Below are positions 6,413 through 15,195 of a stretch of 32,982 bases of DNA, piece after piece. Both the position numbers and the translations under genes were made by a program. The stretch spans positions 1-32,982 of the forward strand of contig NZ_JAGZSD010000029.1 of assembly GCF_018381315.1 (NCBI RefSeq), in the 5' to 3' direction. Origin of the DNA: Anaerostipes sp. GTDB taxonomy: Bacteria > Bacillota > Clostridia > Lachnospirales > Lachnospiraceae. How positions within the stretch are numbered: the stretch's first letter is position 1; every line of letters begins with the position of its first letter. The notes beneath the pieces are model-generated. The model saw nothing but the letters and a program-made list of their open reading frames with translations, was not told the origin of the DNA and searched no databases.

Positions 6413-7451
6413 GGGTGCCTCCTCTCCGCTCTATCCAGAACAGGACTGCCGGAATGGCAATCCCCAGCAGAAGATTTCCAAACAGGAACACAGAAATAAA
6501 GTTTTCCCAAAAGCGAATGGCCGGGATCAGTATTCCTGAGATCAAAAACAGCCCTCCGTAGGAGATCCATCTTCCCCATTTCTTTTTTCCCGGAAAAGCT
6601 TTTTCAAAGCTCCAGTTTCCATAAAACAGATAACCGCTCAGCACACAGAACACCCCCACAATCCAAAAGGCAATCAGGAAAATATCCAGCCTTGCCATGA
6701 TGCCTCCCGGCATAGCTACATTCTGTGCCATTGAAATGACCGGAAACGGGTCTCTCTTGATCATAGTGAGCCCAAGACTTCCCGCTGTGGCTGCAAAGAC
6801 TCCCGCTGACAAAAGAATCATTCCAAGAAGTGTCCCCTTCTTCATTCCCTTTTCCTTCATATGCCCCTGATAAAACCAGACCAGCTCCATGGGGTGGAAC
6901 AGAGCCAGGATATAGAGTCCTCCCACTGCCAGATTGTCCGGTTCAAACTGCCGGATTAAAAAAGGCTTTACCGAAAATTCTGTCATGCTGAGAAGGAGAA
7001 TAAAGATAAACGGAACCAGGATAAACCAGAATAATCCTTCCATGACCCTTCCCCTGTCATCCAGGCCTTCTCCGTTCATTCTGAATGCCAGAAACACCAC
7101 GGGCAGGCCGATCCAGTAAATGTTCATATATGGAAGGAGAAAGGTTCTCGCTAAAATCAGCATATAGCCGTAAAAAAATGCTGCATTCATAAAAAATCTT
7201 ACATAGTAAAGAAACGAGATGACCCTGTGCCTGTTTAAGACCTCTTCCATGGTCAGAGAACCCTCCGTTTTCTGAACCAGCCAGGGATAGAAGGCTGCTG
7301 CCAGGGCTCCCAGGATCACCGTATAGAGACCGATTTGTCCTGATTTTAAGACTGCTGCCTGGGGCAGAAACATTCCCACTCCGCAGAATGTTTCAAGAAG
7401 GAAGATTCTGCTTCCCTGTTTTTTAGAAATTTCAAGATTTTCTGTCCACAT
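6396..7451 (-). CDS. gerB: GerAB-type spore germination permease
   Basis: The B subunit of GerA-class germinant receptors is an amino-acid-permease-like membrane protein thought to sense the germinant. The 351-residue product is hydrophobic throughout, with about ten predicted membrane helices and few charged stretches. It begins near residue 10 with KQGSRIFLLETFCGVGMFLP. The length is typical of the family (about 360). It overlaps gerA upstream by 20 bases and gerC downstream by 17, indicating translational coupling. GGAAGGAG precedes the start. Family recognition rests on hydrophobicity, length and context more than on a single motif. Confidence 0.88.
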   Translation of the reverse strand: MWTENLEISKKQGSRIFLLETFCGVGMFLPQAAVLKSGQIGLYTVILGALAAAFYPWLVQKTEGSLTMEEVLNRHRVISFLYYVRFFMNAAFFYGYMLILARTFLLPYMNIYWIGLPVVFLAFRMNGEGLDDRGRVMEGLFWFILVPFIFILLLSMTEFSVKPFLIRQFEPDNLAVGGLYILALFHPMELVWFYQGHMKEKGMKKGTLLGMILLSAGVFAATAGSLGLTMIKRDPFPVISMAQNVAMPGGIMARLDIFLIAFWIVGVFCVLSGYLFYGNWSFEKAFPGKKKWGRWISYGGLFLISGILIPAIRFWENFISVFLFGNLLLGIAIPAVLFWIERRGGTHEEDH

Positions 7452-8955
7452 GATCCTGTCTCCTTCCCTGCCTCTTTTTTGCCCCGTCTTTTGTAAACCA
7501 TGGCCTGAAAATCATCTTTCTGATCGGCATCCGCACAAGATAATCTTCCCAGGGATCTGTCTCTTCCACCGTTGCAGAAACGGTCGGAAACAAATATGGG
7601 ATACCATAACTGGTGAGCTTCATCAAATGAATGGCTATGGCTAAGAAGCCCAGGAAAAATCCGTAAAGACCCCATATGGCACAGACAATCATAATGGAAA
7701 ACCGGAGCAGCCGGAATACTCCGGCAAAGCTTTCGTTAGGTATGGAAAATGACGCAATGGCCGTAAATGCAACCACAATTACCACAATGGTGCTGACAAT
7801 ATTTGCATCCACTGCCGCCTGGCCCACAATCAGGCCGCCGACGATGCCAATGGTTCCGCCCAGCTGTCCCGGAAGCCGGATTCCCGCCTCCCTTAAAAGC
7901 TCAAAAGCCAGTTCAAGAAGCAGAACTTCGATGACTACAGGGAACGGCACGCCTTCCCTGGCCGACACAATGGACAGCATAAACGGTGTGGGCAGAATTT
8001 CCGGATGGAAATTTGCAATGGCAATATAGAATCCAGGCAGCCCAATAGCAATAAAGGAGGACAGATATCTGAGAATCCTCGCAAAAGTAGCTACCTCCCA
8101 CCGATTGTAATAATCGTCGCTGGCCTGAAAGAAAATATTTAATGTCACAGGCAGAATGATTACCTCCGGTGAGTTGTCCACCACCAGAACTACCCGCCCT
8201 TCCATAAGCCCGCTGGCAGCCTTGTCCGGCCTCTGAGTCAGCTGGTACTGGGGAAACGGTGTCTTTGTATCCTTCTCCATAAGCTGCTCCAGCATTCCGC
8301 TGTCAAAAATGCCGTCAATCTTCAGTTCATCCAGCTGCTTTCTTATCTCTCTTACAATATCATCCCTGGCCAGATCTTCTATATACATCAAAGCCACGTC
8401 TGTTTTGCTTCTTGTCCCGATCCTGATCTGAATTACCTTCATTCTTGTATCTCTGACTCTTCTGCGGATCAGCGCCGTGTTAGTCCGAAGGCTCTCATTA
8501 AAACTGTCCTTCGGGCCGATCATCGCTACTTCTCTGTCAGCCTCCTGCACTCCTCTTGTGGGAAAGAACTTGCTGGATATAAAAATAGCCTGCTCCATCC
8601 CGTCAAAAAACAGGACAGTGTCTCCCGACAGGACTGCCGTGACCGCTTCGTCCATAGTAGCAATCATTTTCCGGTCTGCACTTTCGATAACCCACGATAC
8701 CACGGATTCCTTCAATGGCTGAAGCGGCTCCCTGAGAAGAGGTTCCAGCACATTTTCCTGAATCATATCAGCCTTGGAAAGCCCGTCGGTATAAATTACA
8801 TACATGCCGGTGTTCTTTCTCTTTCCGACATAAAACTTTTTCTTTACAATATCGTTGCAGTCAGCAAACACCGCTTCCAGATAAGCAATATTTTGTTCCA
8901 GATTTTTGGATATCCTGCCCTTCATCCTGTGATCTCTGTCATGAAATCGGTCCAT
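7432..8955 (-). CDS. gerA: GerAA-type spore germination protein
   Basis: The A subunit of a GerA-class germinant receptor in the inner spore membrane. The 507-residue product has a soluble N-terminal region (about 1-270) with the family blocks REPLQPLKESVVSWVIESAD and LFFDGMEQAI, and RRRVRDTRMKVIQIRIGTRS further on. A membrane region (about 290-450) contains HPEILPTPFMLSIVSAREGV and RLPGQLGGTIGIVGGLIVGQ, both characteristic. I prefer the ATG at 8955: AAGGTGG is 7 bases upstream, while the GTG at 8961 is too close. It is first of gerA-gerB-gerC, behind a sigma-G type promoter. Confidence 0.95.
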   Translation of the reverse strand: MDRFHDRDHRMKGRISKNLEQNIAYLEAVFADCNDIVKKKFYVGKRKNTGMYVIYTDGLSKADMIQENVLEPLLREPLQPLKESVVSWVIESADRKMIATMDEAVTAVLSGDTVLFFDGMEQAIFISSKFFPTRGVQEADREVAMIGPKDSFNESLRTNTALIRRRVRDTRMKVIQIRIGTRSKTDVALMYIEDLARDDIVREIRKQLDELKIDGIFDSGMLEQLMEKDTKTPFPQYQLTQRPDKAASGLMEGRVVLVVDNSPEVIILPVTLNIFFQASDDYYNRWEVATFARILRYLSSFIAIGLPGFYIAIANFHPEILPTPFMLSIVSAREGVPFPVVIEVLLLELAFELLREAGIRLPGQLGGTIGIVGGLIVGQAAVDANIVSTIVVIVVAFTAIASFSIPNESFAGVFRLLRFSIMIVCAIWGLYGFFLGFLAIAIHLMKLTSYGIPYLFPTVSATVEETDPWEDYLVRMPIRKMIFRPWFTKDGAKKRQGRRQDHVDRKS

Positions 8956-8976
8956 TTTCACACCACCTTTTTAAAG

Positions 8977-9005
8977 TAGTATGGGCAAAAAAAAGAACTC
9001 TATGC
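8977..9005 (-). promoter_or_regulatory. Sigma-G type (forespore) promoter of the gerA operon
   Basis: On the minus strand: GCATA (9001-9005), 17 bases, CATACTA (8977-8983). This matches the forespore sigma-G/sigma-F consensus closely and fits the known forespore expression of germinant receptor operons. The -35 lies inside the terminator hairpin of the upstream GntR gene, and the spacer contains that terminator's T-run. Confidence 0.78.
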
Positions 9006-9020
9006 GTACGCACAGAGTTC
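8987..9020 (-). terminator. Intrinsic terminator of the ispE-gntR operon
   Basis: On the minus strand, GAACTCTGTGCG and CGCATAGAGTTC form a near-perfect stem (8995-9020) with one G-U pair and a tiny loop, followed by eight T (8987-8994). It ends the GntR transcript 14 bases after the stop and is overlapped by the gerA promoter. Confidence 0.9.
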
Positions 9021-9033
9021 CGTGTAAAACCTT

Positions 9034-9720
9034 TTAAGCTTTCTTTTCTTCTTCCTGGATCTTTTTGATCACAGTTTCTTCCTGATTGTCAATGTGACGC
9101 TTCATGATCTCCTGGGCAGCTGTTTTGTTGCCGCCGAACATGGCATCTACCAGCTCCTCATGTTCTTTCAGAAGCACTGCGTGGTATTCCGTATCCTTAA
9201 CATATTCCAGACGGTAACGGTAAATCTGCTCCCTTAAATTATTGATAATCTGGATCAGCCTTTTATTTTGGGTTGCCTCAAATACGGCATCATGAAATTC
9301 CACATCACAGTCCGCAATCTTTGGATTGTCGCCTGTTGTGATAGCTTCTCTGAAATTTTCAAGAGCGGCACTGATCTTTTCTCTTGCTTCATCGTCCAGC
9401 CGGTCCGTGGCAAGGCCTGCCGCCAGCTCTTCCAGAGAACTTCTCACTTCCAGCACATCTCTTAAGTCCTTTTCTGTGATTCTGGCTACCTCTGCCCCTT
9501 TTCTCGGGATCATAACAACCAGTCCTTCAAGCTCCAGCTTGCGGATCGCTTCCCTGACCGGTGTACGGCTGACTCCCAGACGATTTGCCAGAGCGATCTC
9601 CATCAGGCGTTCTCCGGGCACAAACTCTCCGGTAATAATCGCCTGTCTGAGTGTATTGAATACCACATCCCTGAGAGGCAGATATTCATTGACATTTACT
9701 TTTAATTTATCACTGCTCAT
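9034..9720 (-). CDS. GntR-family transcriptional regulator, FCD subfamily
   Basis: A 228-residue DNA-binding regulator. The N-terminal winged helix (about 10-75) carries the GntR signature GVSRTPVREAIRKLELEGLV. The C-terminal all-helical FCD ligand-binding domain (about 90-215) includes LEELAAGLATDRLD, the metal-binding-type DVEFHDAVFEAT, and a late EHEELVDAM with RHIDNQEE. The start at 9720 is set by GGAGGG just upstream; the longer frame from 9768 runs into the ispE end and is not conserved. It follows ispE by 16 bases, so the two are co-transcribed. The effector is unknown. The FCD type often responds to organic acids or sugars. Confidence 0.92.
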   Translation of the reverse strand: MSSDKLKVNVNEYLPLRDVVFNTLRQAIITGEFVPGERLMEIALANRLGVSRTPVREAIRKLELEGLVVMIPRKGAEVARITEKDLRDVLEVRSSLEELAAGLATDRLDDEAREKISAALENFREAITTGDNPKIADCDVEFHDAVFEATQNKRLIQIINNLREQIYRYRLEYVKDTEYHAVLLKEHEELVDAMFGGNKTAAQEIMKRHIDNQEETVIKKIQEEEKKA

Positions 9721-9736
9721 CTTTCGTTCCCTCCAA

Positions 9737-10609
9737 TTATGATTCTCTATTGACCGGCGGCACCACATAAGCCTGCTTCACATCTTCAAATGATTTGAGA
9801 TTGGAAAGTGCTGCCCGCGCTTTGTCCTCTGAAACAAAAATTCCGAAAACCGTCGGTCCGCTTCCGCTCATGAGGGCATTTTCCGCCCCCTGCTCCATCA
9901 GAAAGCTTTTAATTTCATCAATCACAGGATATCTTGGAACCGTCACTGTCTCCAGTACATTTTCCATTCGGCCGGTGATCCCCTGCAGATCCTGATGCTC
10001 TATGGCAGAAACCATGCCGCCGATATCCGGATGCGATGCAAGCCCCGGCACATCCAGGTTCTCATACACAGCTTTTGTGGAGACACTGATGCCGGGTTTG
10101 GCGATCAGAATGTGACAGTCCGGCATGGGCGGAAGCTTTGTCAGCTTTTCTCCGATTCCCTCGGCTAAAGCGGTCCCTCCTATGACACAGTACGGGACAT
10201 CTGCTCCCAGTCCGGCTCCGATCTCACAGAGTCCGCTTTCCGGAATCCCCAGGTCAAAAAGCTCATTCATCCCTCTCAATGCTGCTGCACAGTTGGAACT
10301 GCCTCCTGCCATACCTGCAGCAATAGGAATTCTCTTCTCCAGATACGCCTCCACTCCGCCTCTCAGCGCATATTTCTCCTTTACTGCCGCAATAGCCTGG
10401 TAGACCAGATTCTGTTCGTTGACCGGAAGAAACTTAAGATTGGCGGAAAGTTTGATGGAATCCCCGGCGGTTTTTTTAAGCTCCAGCCGGTCAAAAAGAC
10501 CCACTGTCTGCATGACCATCCTCACTTCATGATACCCGTCATCTCTCCGCCTTATTACATCCAGCCCTAAATTCACCTTGCCGTAAGCTTTCAGAACTAT
10601 CTTCTTCAT
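9737..10609 (-). CDS. ispE: 4-diphosphocytidyl-2-C-methyl-D-erythritol kinase
   Basis: IspE phosphorylates CDP-methylerythritol with ATP, the fourth step of the MEP isoprenoid pathway. The 290-residue GHMP kinase has the N-terminal AYGKVNLGLDV, the ATP-binding loop PIAAGMAGGSSNCAAAL (about residues 90-106) and the C-terminal MSGSGPTVFGIF. The length matches the family (about 285-290). It begins an operon with the downstream GntR regulator, an unusual partner with no obvious link to isoprenoid synthesis. A sigma-A promoter lies 52-80 bases upstream. Confidence 0.97.
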   Translation of the reverse strand: MKKIVLKAYGKVNLGLDVIRRRDDGYHEVRMVMQTVGLFDRLELKKTAGDSIKLSANLKFLPVNEQNLVYQAIAAVKEKYALRGGVEAYLEKRIPIAAGMAGGSSNCAAALRGMNELFDLGIPESGLCEIGAGLGADVPYCVIGGTALAEGIGEKLTKLPPMPDCHILIAKPGISVSTKAVYENLDVPGLASHPDIGGMVSAIEHQDLQGITGRMENVLETVTVPRYPVIDEIKSFLMEQGAENALMSGSGPTVFGIFVSEDKARAALSNLKSFEDVKQAYVVPPVNRES

Positions 10610-10660
10610 CTGTACTCCTCACTGTCTTCTGCCATTGAAGCATTGTATTGTATACAGAAC

Positions 10661-10689
10661 ATTATAGTATTGTTCCTATAAAAATGCAA
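10661..10689 (-). promoter_or_regulatory. Sigma-A promoter of ispE-gntR
   Basis: On the minus strand: TTGCAT (10684-10689), 17 bases, TATAAT (10661-10666), a consensus -10 and good spacing. It lies immediately after the sipL-like stop codon. Confidence 0.75.
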
Positions 10690-10698
10690 TCTTATTTA

Positions 10699-12258
10699 TC
10701 AATTCCATCCAATTTCTTTGACAATCAGCAGTTTATCTCCCGGCTTGACTTCTTCCACCCCTTCATTTTGGTCGCGGATATCATCCACCGTAGTGAAATA
10801 ACGTTTTGCAATAGACCACAGAGTATCGCCGTCCTTTACAATATACCCTACAATTCCCGGAATCTTCTGCAGTTCTTCATAATCCAGAGGCTGTTCGGCT
10901 ACATCTACCATGATCTGTTCGGCCTTTTTGTGAAATGAAATAAAATCAAAGACCACATTGGCCTTAATCTCGATCTCATCCCCTTCGGTAGGGGTTGCAC
11001 TGATCTGATCCAGCATCACGTCCAGCTGGTAATCATCATCCTTCATCAGACCCTTTGCCTCGATAAAGTAAGAGAACGGTTCCATGTATGAGCTGCTCAT
11101 CACAGGATTCTGGTCCTCACTGGACAAAAACAGCACATCGGCCATTAAGACACCTTCTACCTGGAGTCCCTGTTCTTTTACCTCCACGTCGTCTATATTG
11201 CAGCTTCCCTTCACCGATAATACCTGAAGAAGTTTTCCCGGCTCCTGCTCAATAGAGAAGCGTTTTGCCATCTTCATCGTTGCCTGATTTTTTCCTATAA
11301 GAGATTCAAAAGAAAAATCTCTGAATTCCGGCACCAGCGTCTTTTTCATCGTATAGCAGTCCCCGACATAGGACAGAACCTGATCCTCGTAGACCTTAAT
11401 ATCACATTCCAATGTGGCATCCACAGAGACAACTCTTTCTTCTCCGTCCACATCCGGGCGGATCTCCAGCTGGTGATTGCCCAAAGAGATATGAATCTTT
11501 CCGATCATGCCCGGAGCACACTCATAACACTCCAGCTCGGTATGCAGGGGAATCTCCCATCTCGCATACTGAACCGGCAGCTGCTCATCTTCCCCTAAAT
11601 ACAGGATAAACACATGCATATCTCCCTGGATGTCAATGCTGTGTTCTTTTAATTTTCCCTGTACGTTCTCCAATTCTACCTGGCTCCAGAGAATCTCATA
11701 GATATTGGACTTGTTGGCGGGAAGCACCAGCTCCTCCTTCATTCTGGCAATATCTTTTTTATTGACAATCAGGTCTGTCACCTGCACCTCTTTTTTGAGG
11801 GCAGAAATTCCGTCCCCGAGAACATCGATGATGCCTTCTTCTTTGATCTCCTCGTTGACATGGAGGGTCAGGGTCAAAAGGATCCTTATACTCAGCTTTC
11901 TGGAATTGATGAGCACCGTGTTAATATCGTCGATGACATAAGATACTTTCACATAATCTGTCGGCACAGCGCCGTCCATATGTATAAACTCTTCAAATGG
12001 GAGAACGAAATCTAAGGACTCCAAATAAGTTCTGGCGTCAATCGTCCCATAAAGTCCTGAAAAATGGAATTCTCCTTTAATACGGATACGGTCTACCATC
12101 ATCTCCGTCTCCTGCATGATCACCAGGCCTTTGGTCTGAATCATTTTTTCCATATCGGGTTTTGTGTCCGGCACATTGCAGTCCTGGTCAATTGTAATCT
12201 GCACCTGCTTTCGCTCTTTTGCTACTATTCCATAAAAATCCTTTTTGTTAAAATCCAT
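10699..12258 (-). CDS. sipL: SipL-like spore coat morphogenesis protein (SPOCS repeats plus LysM)
   Basis: In Clostridioides difficile, SipL binds SpoIVA through its LysM domain and is needed for coat assembly around the forespore. This 519-residue protein has the same plan: repeated SPOCS/DUF3794-type beta domains over about residues 1-460, including ITIDQDCNVPDTKPDMEKMI near the start, which is typical of the family. A C-terminal LysM follows (about 473-515, YIVKDGDTLWSIAKRYFTTV). There is no signal peptide, consistent with a mother-cell cytoplasmic protein. GGGAGGAA before the ATG at 12258 sets the start. I could not find a convincing sigma-E promoter in the 88 bases before it. Confidence 0.9.
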   Translation of the reverse strand: MDFNKKDFYGIVAKERKQVQITIDQDCNVPDTKPDMEKMIQTKGLVIMQETEMMVDRIRIKGEFHFSGLYGTIDARTYLESLDFVLPFEEFIHMDGAVPTDYVKVSYVIDDINTVLINSRKLSIRILLTLTLHVNEEIKEEGIIDVLGDGISALKKEVQVTDLIVNKKDIARMKEELVLPANKSNIYEILWSQVELENVQGKLKEHSIDIQGDMHVFILYLGEDEQLPVQYARWEIPLHTELECYECAPGMIGKIHISLGNHQLEIRPDVDGEERVVSVDATLECDIKVYEDQVLSYVGDCYTMKKTLVPEFRDFSFESLIGKNQATMKMAKRFSIEQEPGKLLQVLSVKGSCNIDDVEVKEQGLQVEGVLMADVLFLSSEDQNPVMSSSYMEPFSYFIEAKGLMKDDDYQLDVMLDQISATPTEGDEIEIKANVVFDFISFHKKAEQIMVDVAEQPLDYEELQKIPGIVGYIVKDGDTLWSIAKRYFTTVDDIRDQNEGVEEVKPGDKLLIVKEIGWN

Positions 12259-12346
12259 AAAAAATTCCTCCCTGTCTTGTATATACAAATATATTCAGAC
12301 AGGAAGGAATCTATTCCTTCAAGATTAAAATTGTGTCCGGTAAATA

Positions 12347-12595
12347 TTATCCTTCCAGCAGCATCATTCTGACATCTTTTGTGATGACGTCCTGATAACT
12401 GAAACTGACAGTCTTGCTCTTAGAACTGCTGCTGTCATCCTCAATCTCTACGAGAAAAATATTCGGATATGTCTCCGTAATGACTCCCTGTGAAGTTACA
12501 AACTTATGTCTACCTTTGTTTGAGCTGATCTTGATTTTGCTGCCAATGCGCTCCTGAATTGACTTTCGAATGCATTGAATATCCATTTGTGTCAT
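12347..12595 (-). CDS. veg: Veg family protein
   Basis: Veg is a small, strongly expressed cytoplasmic protein of Firmicutes. In Bacillus subtilis it promotes biofilm matrix gene expression; its molecular activity is not established. The 82-residue product has the family blocks IRKSIQERIGSKIKISSNKG, RHKFVTSQGVITETYPNIF and SFSYQDVITKDVRM, and the standard length (about 80-86). GGGGTG precedes the ATG. A near-consensus sigma-A promoter lies upstream, in line with the strong veg promoter of Bacillus. Confidence 0.95.
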   Translation of the reverse strand: MTQMDIQCIRKSIQERIGSKIKISSNKGRHKFVTSQGVITETYPNIFLVEIEDDSSSSKSKTVSFSYQDVITKDVRMMLLEG

Positions 12596-12654
12596 TCTTT
12601 CACCCCATTCTATCCATACAGAACTCGTGACACCTTCTGTATACTGTAAACTTT

Positions 12655-12683
12655 ATTGTATCATTATAACCGAATTCTGTCAA
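12655..12683 (-). promoter_or_regulatory. Strong sigma-A promoter of veg
   Basis: On the minus strand: TTGACA (12678-12683), 17 bases, TACAAT (12655-12660), almost full consensus with ideal spacing. It lies 60 bases ahead of veg, just after ftsH. Confidence 0.88.
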
Positions 12684-12708
12684 ATCTATACATGGGCTGT
12701 CCAGAATC

Positions 12709-14694
12709 TTACACATCCTGAGAGTTTTCTTCCATATCTTCCGGCTGTTTTTCCTGTTCCGGCAATGCATTTGTATCTGCTGTCTCTGGCCCGCCATCTG
12801 CGCTGACTGTATCCTCATCTTCTGATGGCTGATCCTCTGTCTTCTCAGAAAGGCCTTTCTTTTCGTTAAATATCTTCATAAATTCTTTTCCGGTGATCGT
12901 TTCTTTTTCAATCAGGAACTGGGCTGCTTCATCGAGAATATCCATGTTTCCGCGGATCAGCTCCAGGGCCTTGGCGTAGGCATCTTTAAGAATTTTCATC
13001 ACCACTTCATCCACCTTGGCGGCGGTGGACTCAGCACAGTTCATCACAGGCCGTCCATCCAGATAACGGTTGCTGATAGACTCCAGTCCCATAAGTCCGA
13101 ACTCTTCAGACATGCCGTACTGGGTTACCATGGCTCTTGCCATAGCCGTAGCCCGCTCAATATCATTCGATGCACCGGTAGTGACTGTCTGGAACTTAAT
13201 CTCCTCAGCTGCACGCCCTCCGAAGAAAGATACCAGATCGGCCAGTATCTCATCCTTTTTGTTCAGGTACTTCTCTTCCTCAGGCCTCTGCATGGTATAT
13301 CCCAGCGCACCCATGGTCCTCGGCACGATCGTTATCTTCTGTACCGGCTCAGACTCCTTCTGGAGAGCCATAACAAGCGCATGTCCCACTTCATGGTACG
13401 CGACAATCTGCTTCTCCTCTTTGCCCAGGATACGGTCTTTCTTTTCTTTTCCTGCGATTACCACTTCCACAGCCTCAAAAAGATCCGACTGTGACACATA
13501 CTCGCGCCCGGCTTTAACTGCAGCCAGTGCAGCCTCATTGATCATATTGGCCAGGTCAGACCCCACGGCTCCCGATGTAGCCAGTGCAATCTCTTCAAAG
13601 TCAACACTCTCATCCATCTTCACATCCTTGGAGTGGACTTTTAATGTCTCGATTCTTCCCTTTAGATCCGGGCGCTCCACGATGACCCGGCGGTCGAATC
13701 TTCCCGGACGAAGCAGTGCTTTGTCCAGCACCTCCGGACGGTTGGTGGCTGCCAGAATGACCAGTCCTTTGGATGTATCAAACCCATCCATCTCTGAGAG
13801 AAGCTGGTTCAGTGTCTGCTCACGCTCATCGTTTCCGCCTCCCTGTATGCCGTTGTCACGGCTCTTTCCAATGGCATCGATCTCATCAATAAAGATAATG
13901 CATGGCGCCATGGACTGGGCCTGCTTAAACAAGTCACGGACCCTGGATGCACCTACACCTACAAACATCTCTACAAAGTCAGAGCCTGACAGAGAGAAAA
14001 ACGGAACGTTGGCCTCTCCCGCTACCGCCTTTGCAAGCAGTGTCTTACCTGTACCCGGAGGTCCTACTAAAAGTGCTCCCTTGGGAAGCTTTGCACCGAT
14101 CTTTAAATACCGGTCCGGATGGTGCAGGAAATCTACCATCTCAGTCAGTGACTCCTTAGCCTCCTGCTGTCCTGCAACATCGGCAAAAGTAACACCTGTC
14201 TTTTTCTCCACATATACCTTGGCGTTGGACTTCCCAACTCCCATCATCCCGCTCTTACCGCGCATCATAAACATCAGCAGACCGAATATGATGATCGCCG
14301 GCAGGATACTCATCAGAACACTCATCAAAATCTCTGAGCCATCCTTGGCCTTGGCCTGGTAGTTCTCGATTCCCGCCTTCTCCAGCCGGTTCACCAGCTG
14401 ATAATCCGGTACGGGCAGCTGGACTACTTTGTATGTAGTCTTATACAGCGGATTTTCTGATTCTTTTGGTACGACGGTGATCACATCACTGTCAAATACT
14501 ACCTTCTTAACTTCCTTTTTCTCAATCATCTTGACGAATTTGCCGTAGGAAATCTCGGTTTCTGTACCGTTCTTCCATTTTCCAACGACGAAATTGAACA
14601 AGACAGCAACTAAAATGGATGTAATTAAAATCGATATGATCATCTGTATCGAGTTCTTATTATTTTTATCTGGTTTCTTCTGTCTGTTATCCAC
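12709..14694 (-). CDS. ftsH: ATP-dependent zinc metalloprotease FtsH
   Basis: FtsH is a membrane-anchored hexameric AAA+ protease that degrades misfolded membrane proteins and regulators. The 661-residue product has a transmembrane helix at about 17-38, an extracytoplasmic domain, a second helix at about 124-144, Walker A GPPGTGKT at 211-218, Walker B IIFIDEIDAIG, the second region of homology ending LLRPGRFDRR, and the zinc motif HEVGH (most relatives have HEAGH). The last 50 or so residues form an acidic, low-complexity tail. It starts at a GTG behind AGGAGG. A sigma-A promoter and a palindrome lie upstream. Confidence 0.97.
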   Translation of the reverse strand: MDNRQKKPDKNNKNSIQMIISILITSILVAVLFNFVVGKWKNGTETEISYGKFVKMIEKKEVKKVVFDSDVITVVPKESENPLYKTTYKVVQLPVPDYQLVNRLEKAGIENYQAKAKDGSEILMSVLMSILPAIIIFGLLMFMMRGKSGMMGVGKSNAKVYVEKKTGVTFADVAGQQEAKESLTEMVDFLHHPDRYLKIGAKLPKGALLVGPPGTGKTLLAKAVAGEANVPFFSLSGSDFVEMFVGVGASRVRDLFKQAQSMAPCIIFIDEIDAIGKSRDNGIQGGGNDEREQTLNQLLSEMDGFDTSKGLVILAATNRPEVLDKALLRPGRFDRRVIVERPDLKGRIETLKVHSKDVKMDESVDFEEIALATSGAVGSDLANMINEAALAAVKAGREYVSQSDLFEAVEVVIAGKEKKDRILGKEEKQIVAYHEVGHALVMALQKESEPVQKITIVPRTMGALGYTMQRPEEEKYLNKKDEILADLVSFFGGRAAEEIKFQTVTTGASNDIERATAMARAMVTQYGMSEEFGLMGLESISNRYLDGRPVMNCAESTAAKVDEVVMKILKDAYAKALELIRGNMDILDEAAQFLIEKETITGKEFMKIFNEKKGLSEKTEDQPSEDEDTVSADGGPETADTNALPEQEKQPEDMEENSQDV

Positions 14695-14738
14695 GAACGC
14701 TTTTCCTCCTTAGATCTTTTCAAGCATTTATAAGCTAC

Positions 14739-14767
14739 ATTATATGGTTTCACTGCCTGAAAATCAA
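14739..14767 (-). promoter_or_regulatory. Sigma-A promoter of ftsH
   Basis: On the minus strand: TTGATT (14762-14767), 17 bases, TATAAT (14739-14744). It sits 45 bases ahead of the ftsH start. Confidence 0.75.
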
Positions 14768-14782
14768 TAAAACAATTCTAAA

Positions 14783-14806
14783 GTTTTTATGATATATCAC
14801 AAAAAC
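14783..14806. repeat. 24-bp palindrome upstream of the ftsH promoter
   Basis: A near-perfect palindrome: core TGATATATCA, flanked by GTTTTTA on one side and CAAAAAC on the other (one non-complementary pair). It spans the stop codon of the PrcB-like gene and ends 15 bases upstream of the ftsH -35. It could be an operator or a weak A/T-rich terminator for the gene before it; there is no clean T-run. Confidence 0.5.
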
Positions 14807-15195
14807 ACAACATCTTTTTCATAATTCTGGCTCTTGATTACAATATACGGACAGGAGTTTCCCTTTTCCTGCTGGCTCTTCGGCACTCCGATCAGATTCG
14901 TATCAATATAGATATGGTCCTCATCCATCTGCATCCGCTTGACCCGGATCTTGTACCCTGTGCCGGTCTGTTTTCCATATCCGATCACATAATACATTGT
15001 CTCCTTCATAGAATACGTAAAATGAAAAACTTTATCCTTCTGTTCATGAATTCTCTGCACTAATTCCTTTGGAAGATTTTCTTTTCTGCATACTGCGTAA
15101 TCTACCTCTTCTTTTGCTCCCTGCTTTTCCTGCTTTACACATCCGGAAGAAATACTGCACACAAACAGCAATACAACAACAGCAAACCGCTTCAT
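14797..15195 (-). CDS. PrcB-like lipoprotein
   Basis: A 132-residue exported protein. The N-terminal signal (MKRFAVVVLLFVCSISSGC) ends in a lipobox with cysteine at residue 19. The C-terminal part contains MYYVIGYGKQTGTGYKIRVK, a stretch leading to a proline (LIGVPKSQ), and CPYIVIKSQ. This is the pattern of the PrcB C-terminal (protease complex subunit) domain: a GYxI strand, a basic strand, and a P-Y strand at the end. Function in Clostridia is unknown. It follows pyrimidine-nucleoside phosphorylase in the same direction, 56 bases away, with no clear terminator between them. Confidence 0.75.
   Translation of the reverse strand: MKRFAVVVLLFVCSISSGCVKQEKQGAKEEVDYAVCRKENLPKELVQRIHEQKDKVFHFTYSMKETMYYVIGYGKQTGTGYKIRVKRMQMDEDHIYIDTNLIGVPKSQQEKGNSCPYIVIKSQNYEKDVVFL

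Noticed and set aside
12259..12346. Sigma-E promoter for the SipL-like gene
   Set aside because: Only a partial -10-like TATACAAG is present, with no correctly spaced -35.
13070..14362. 430-codon plus-strand open frame
   Set aside because: It lies wholly antisense to ftsH, has no ribosome binding site and no recognisable motif. It is a by-product of ftsH codon use.
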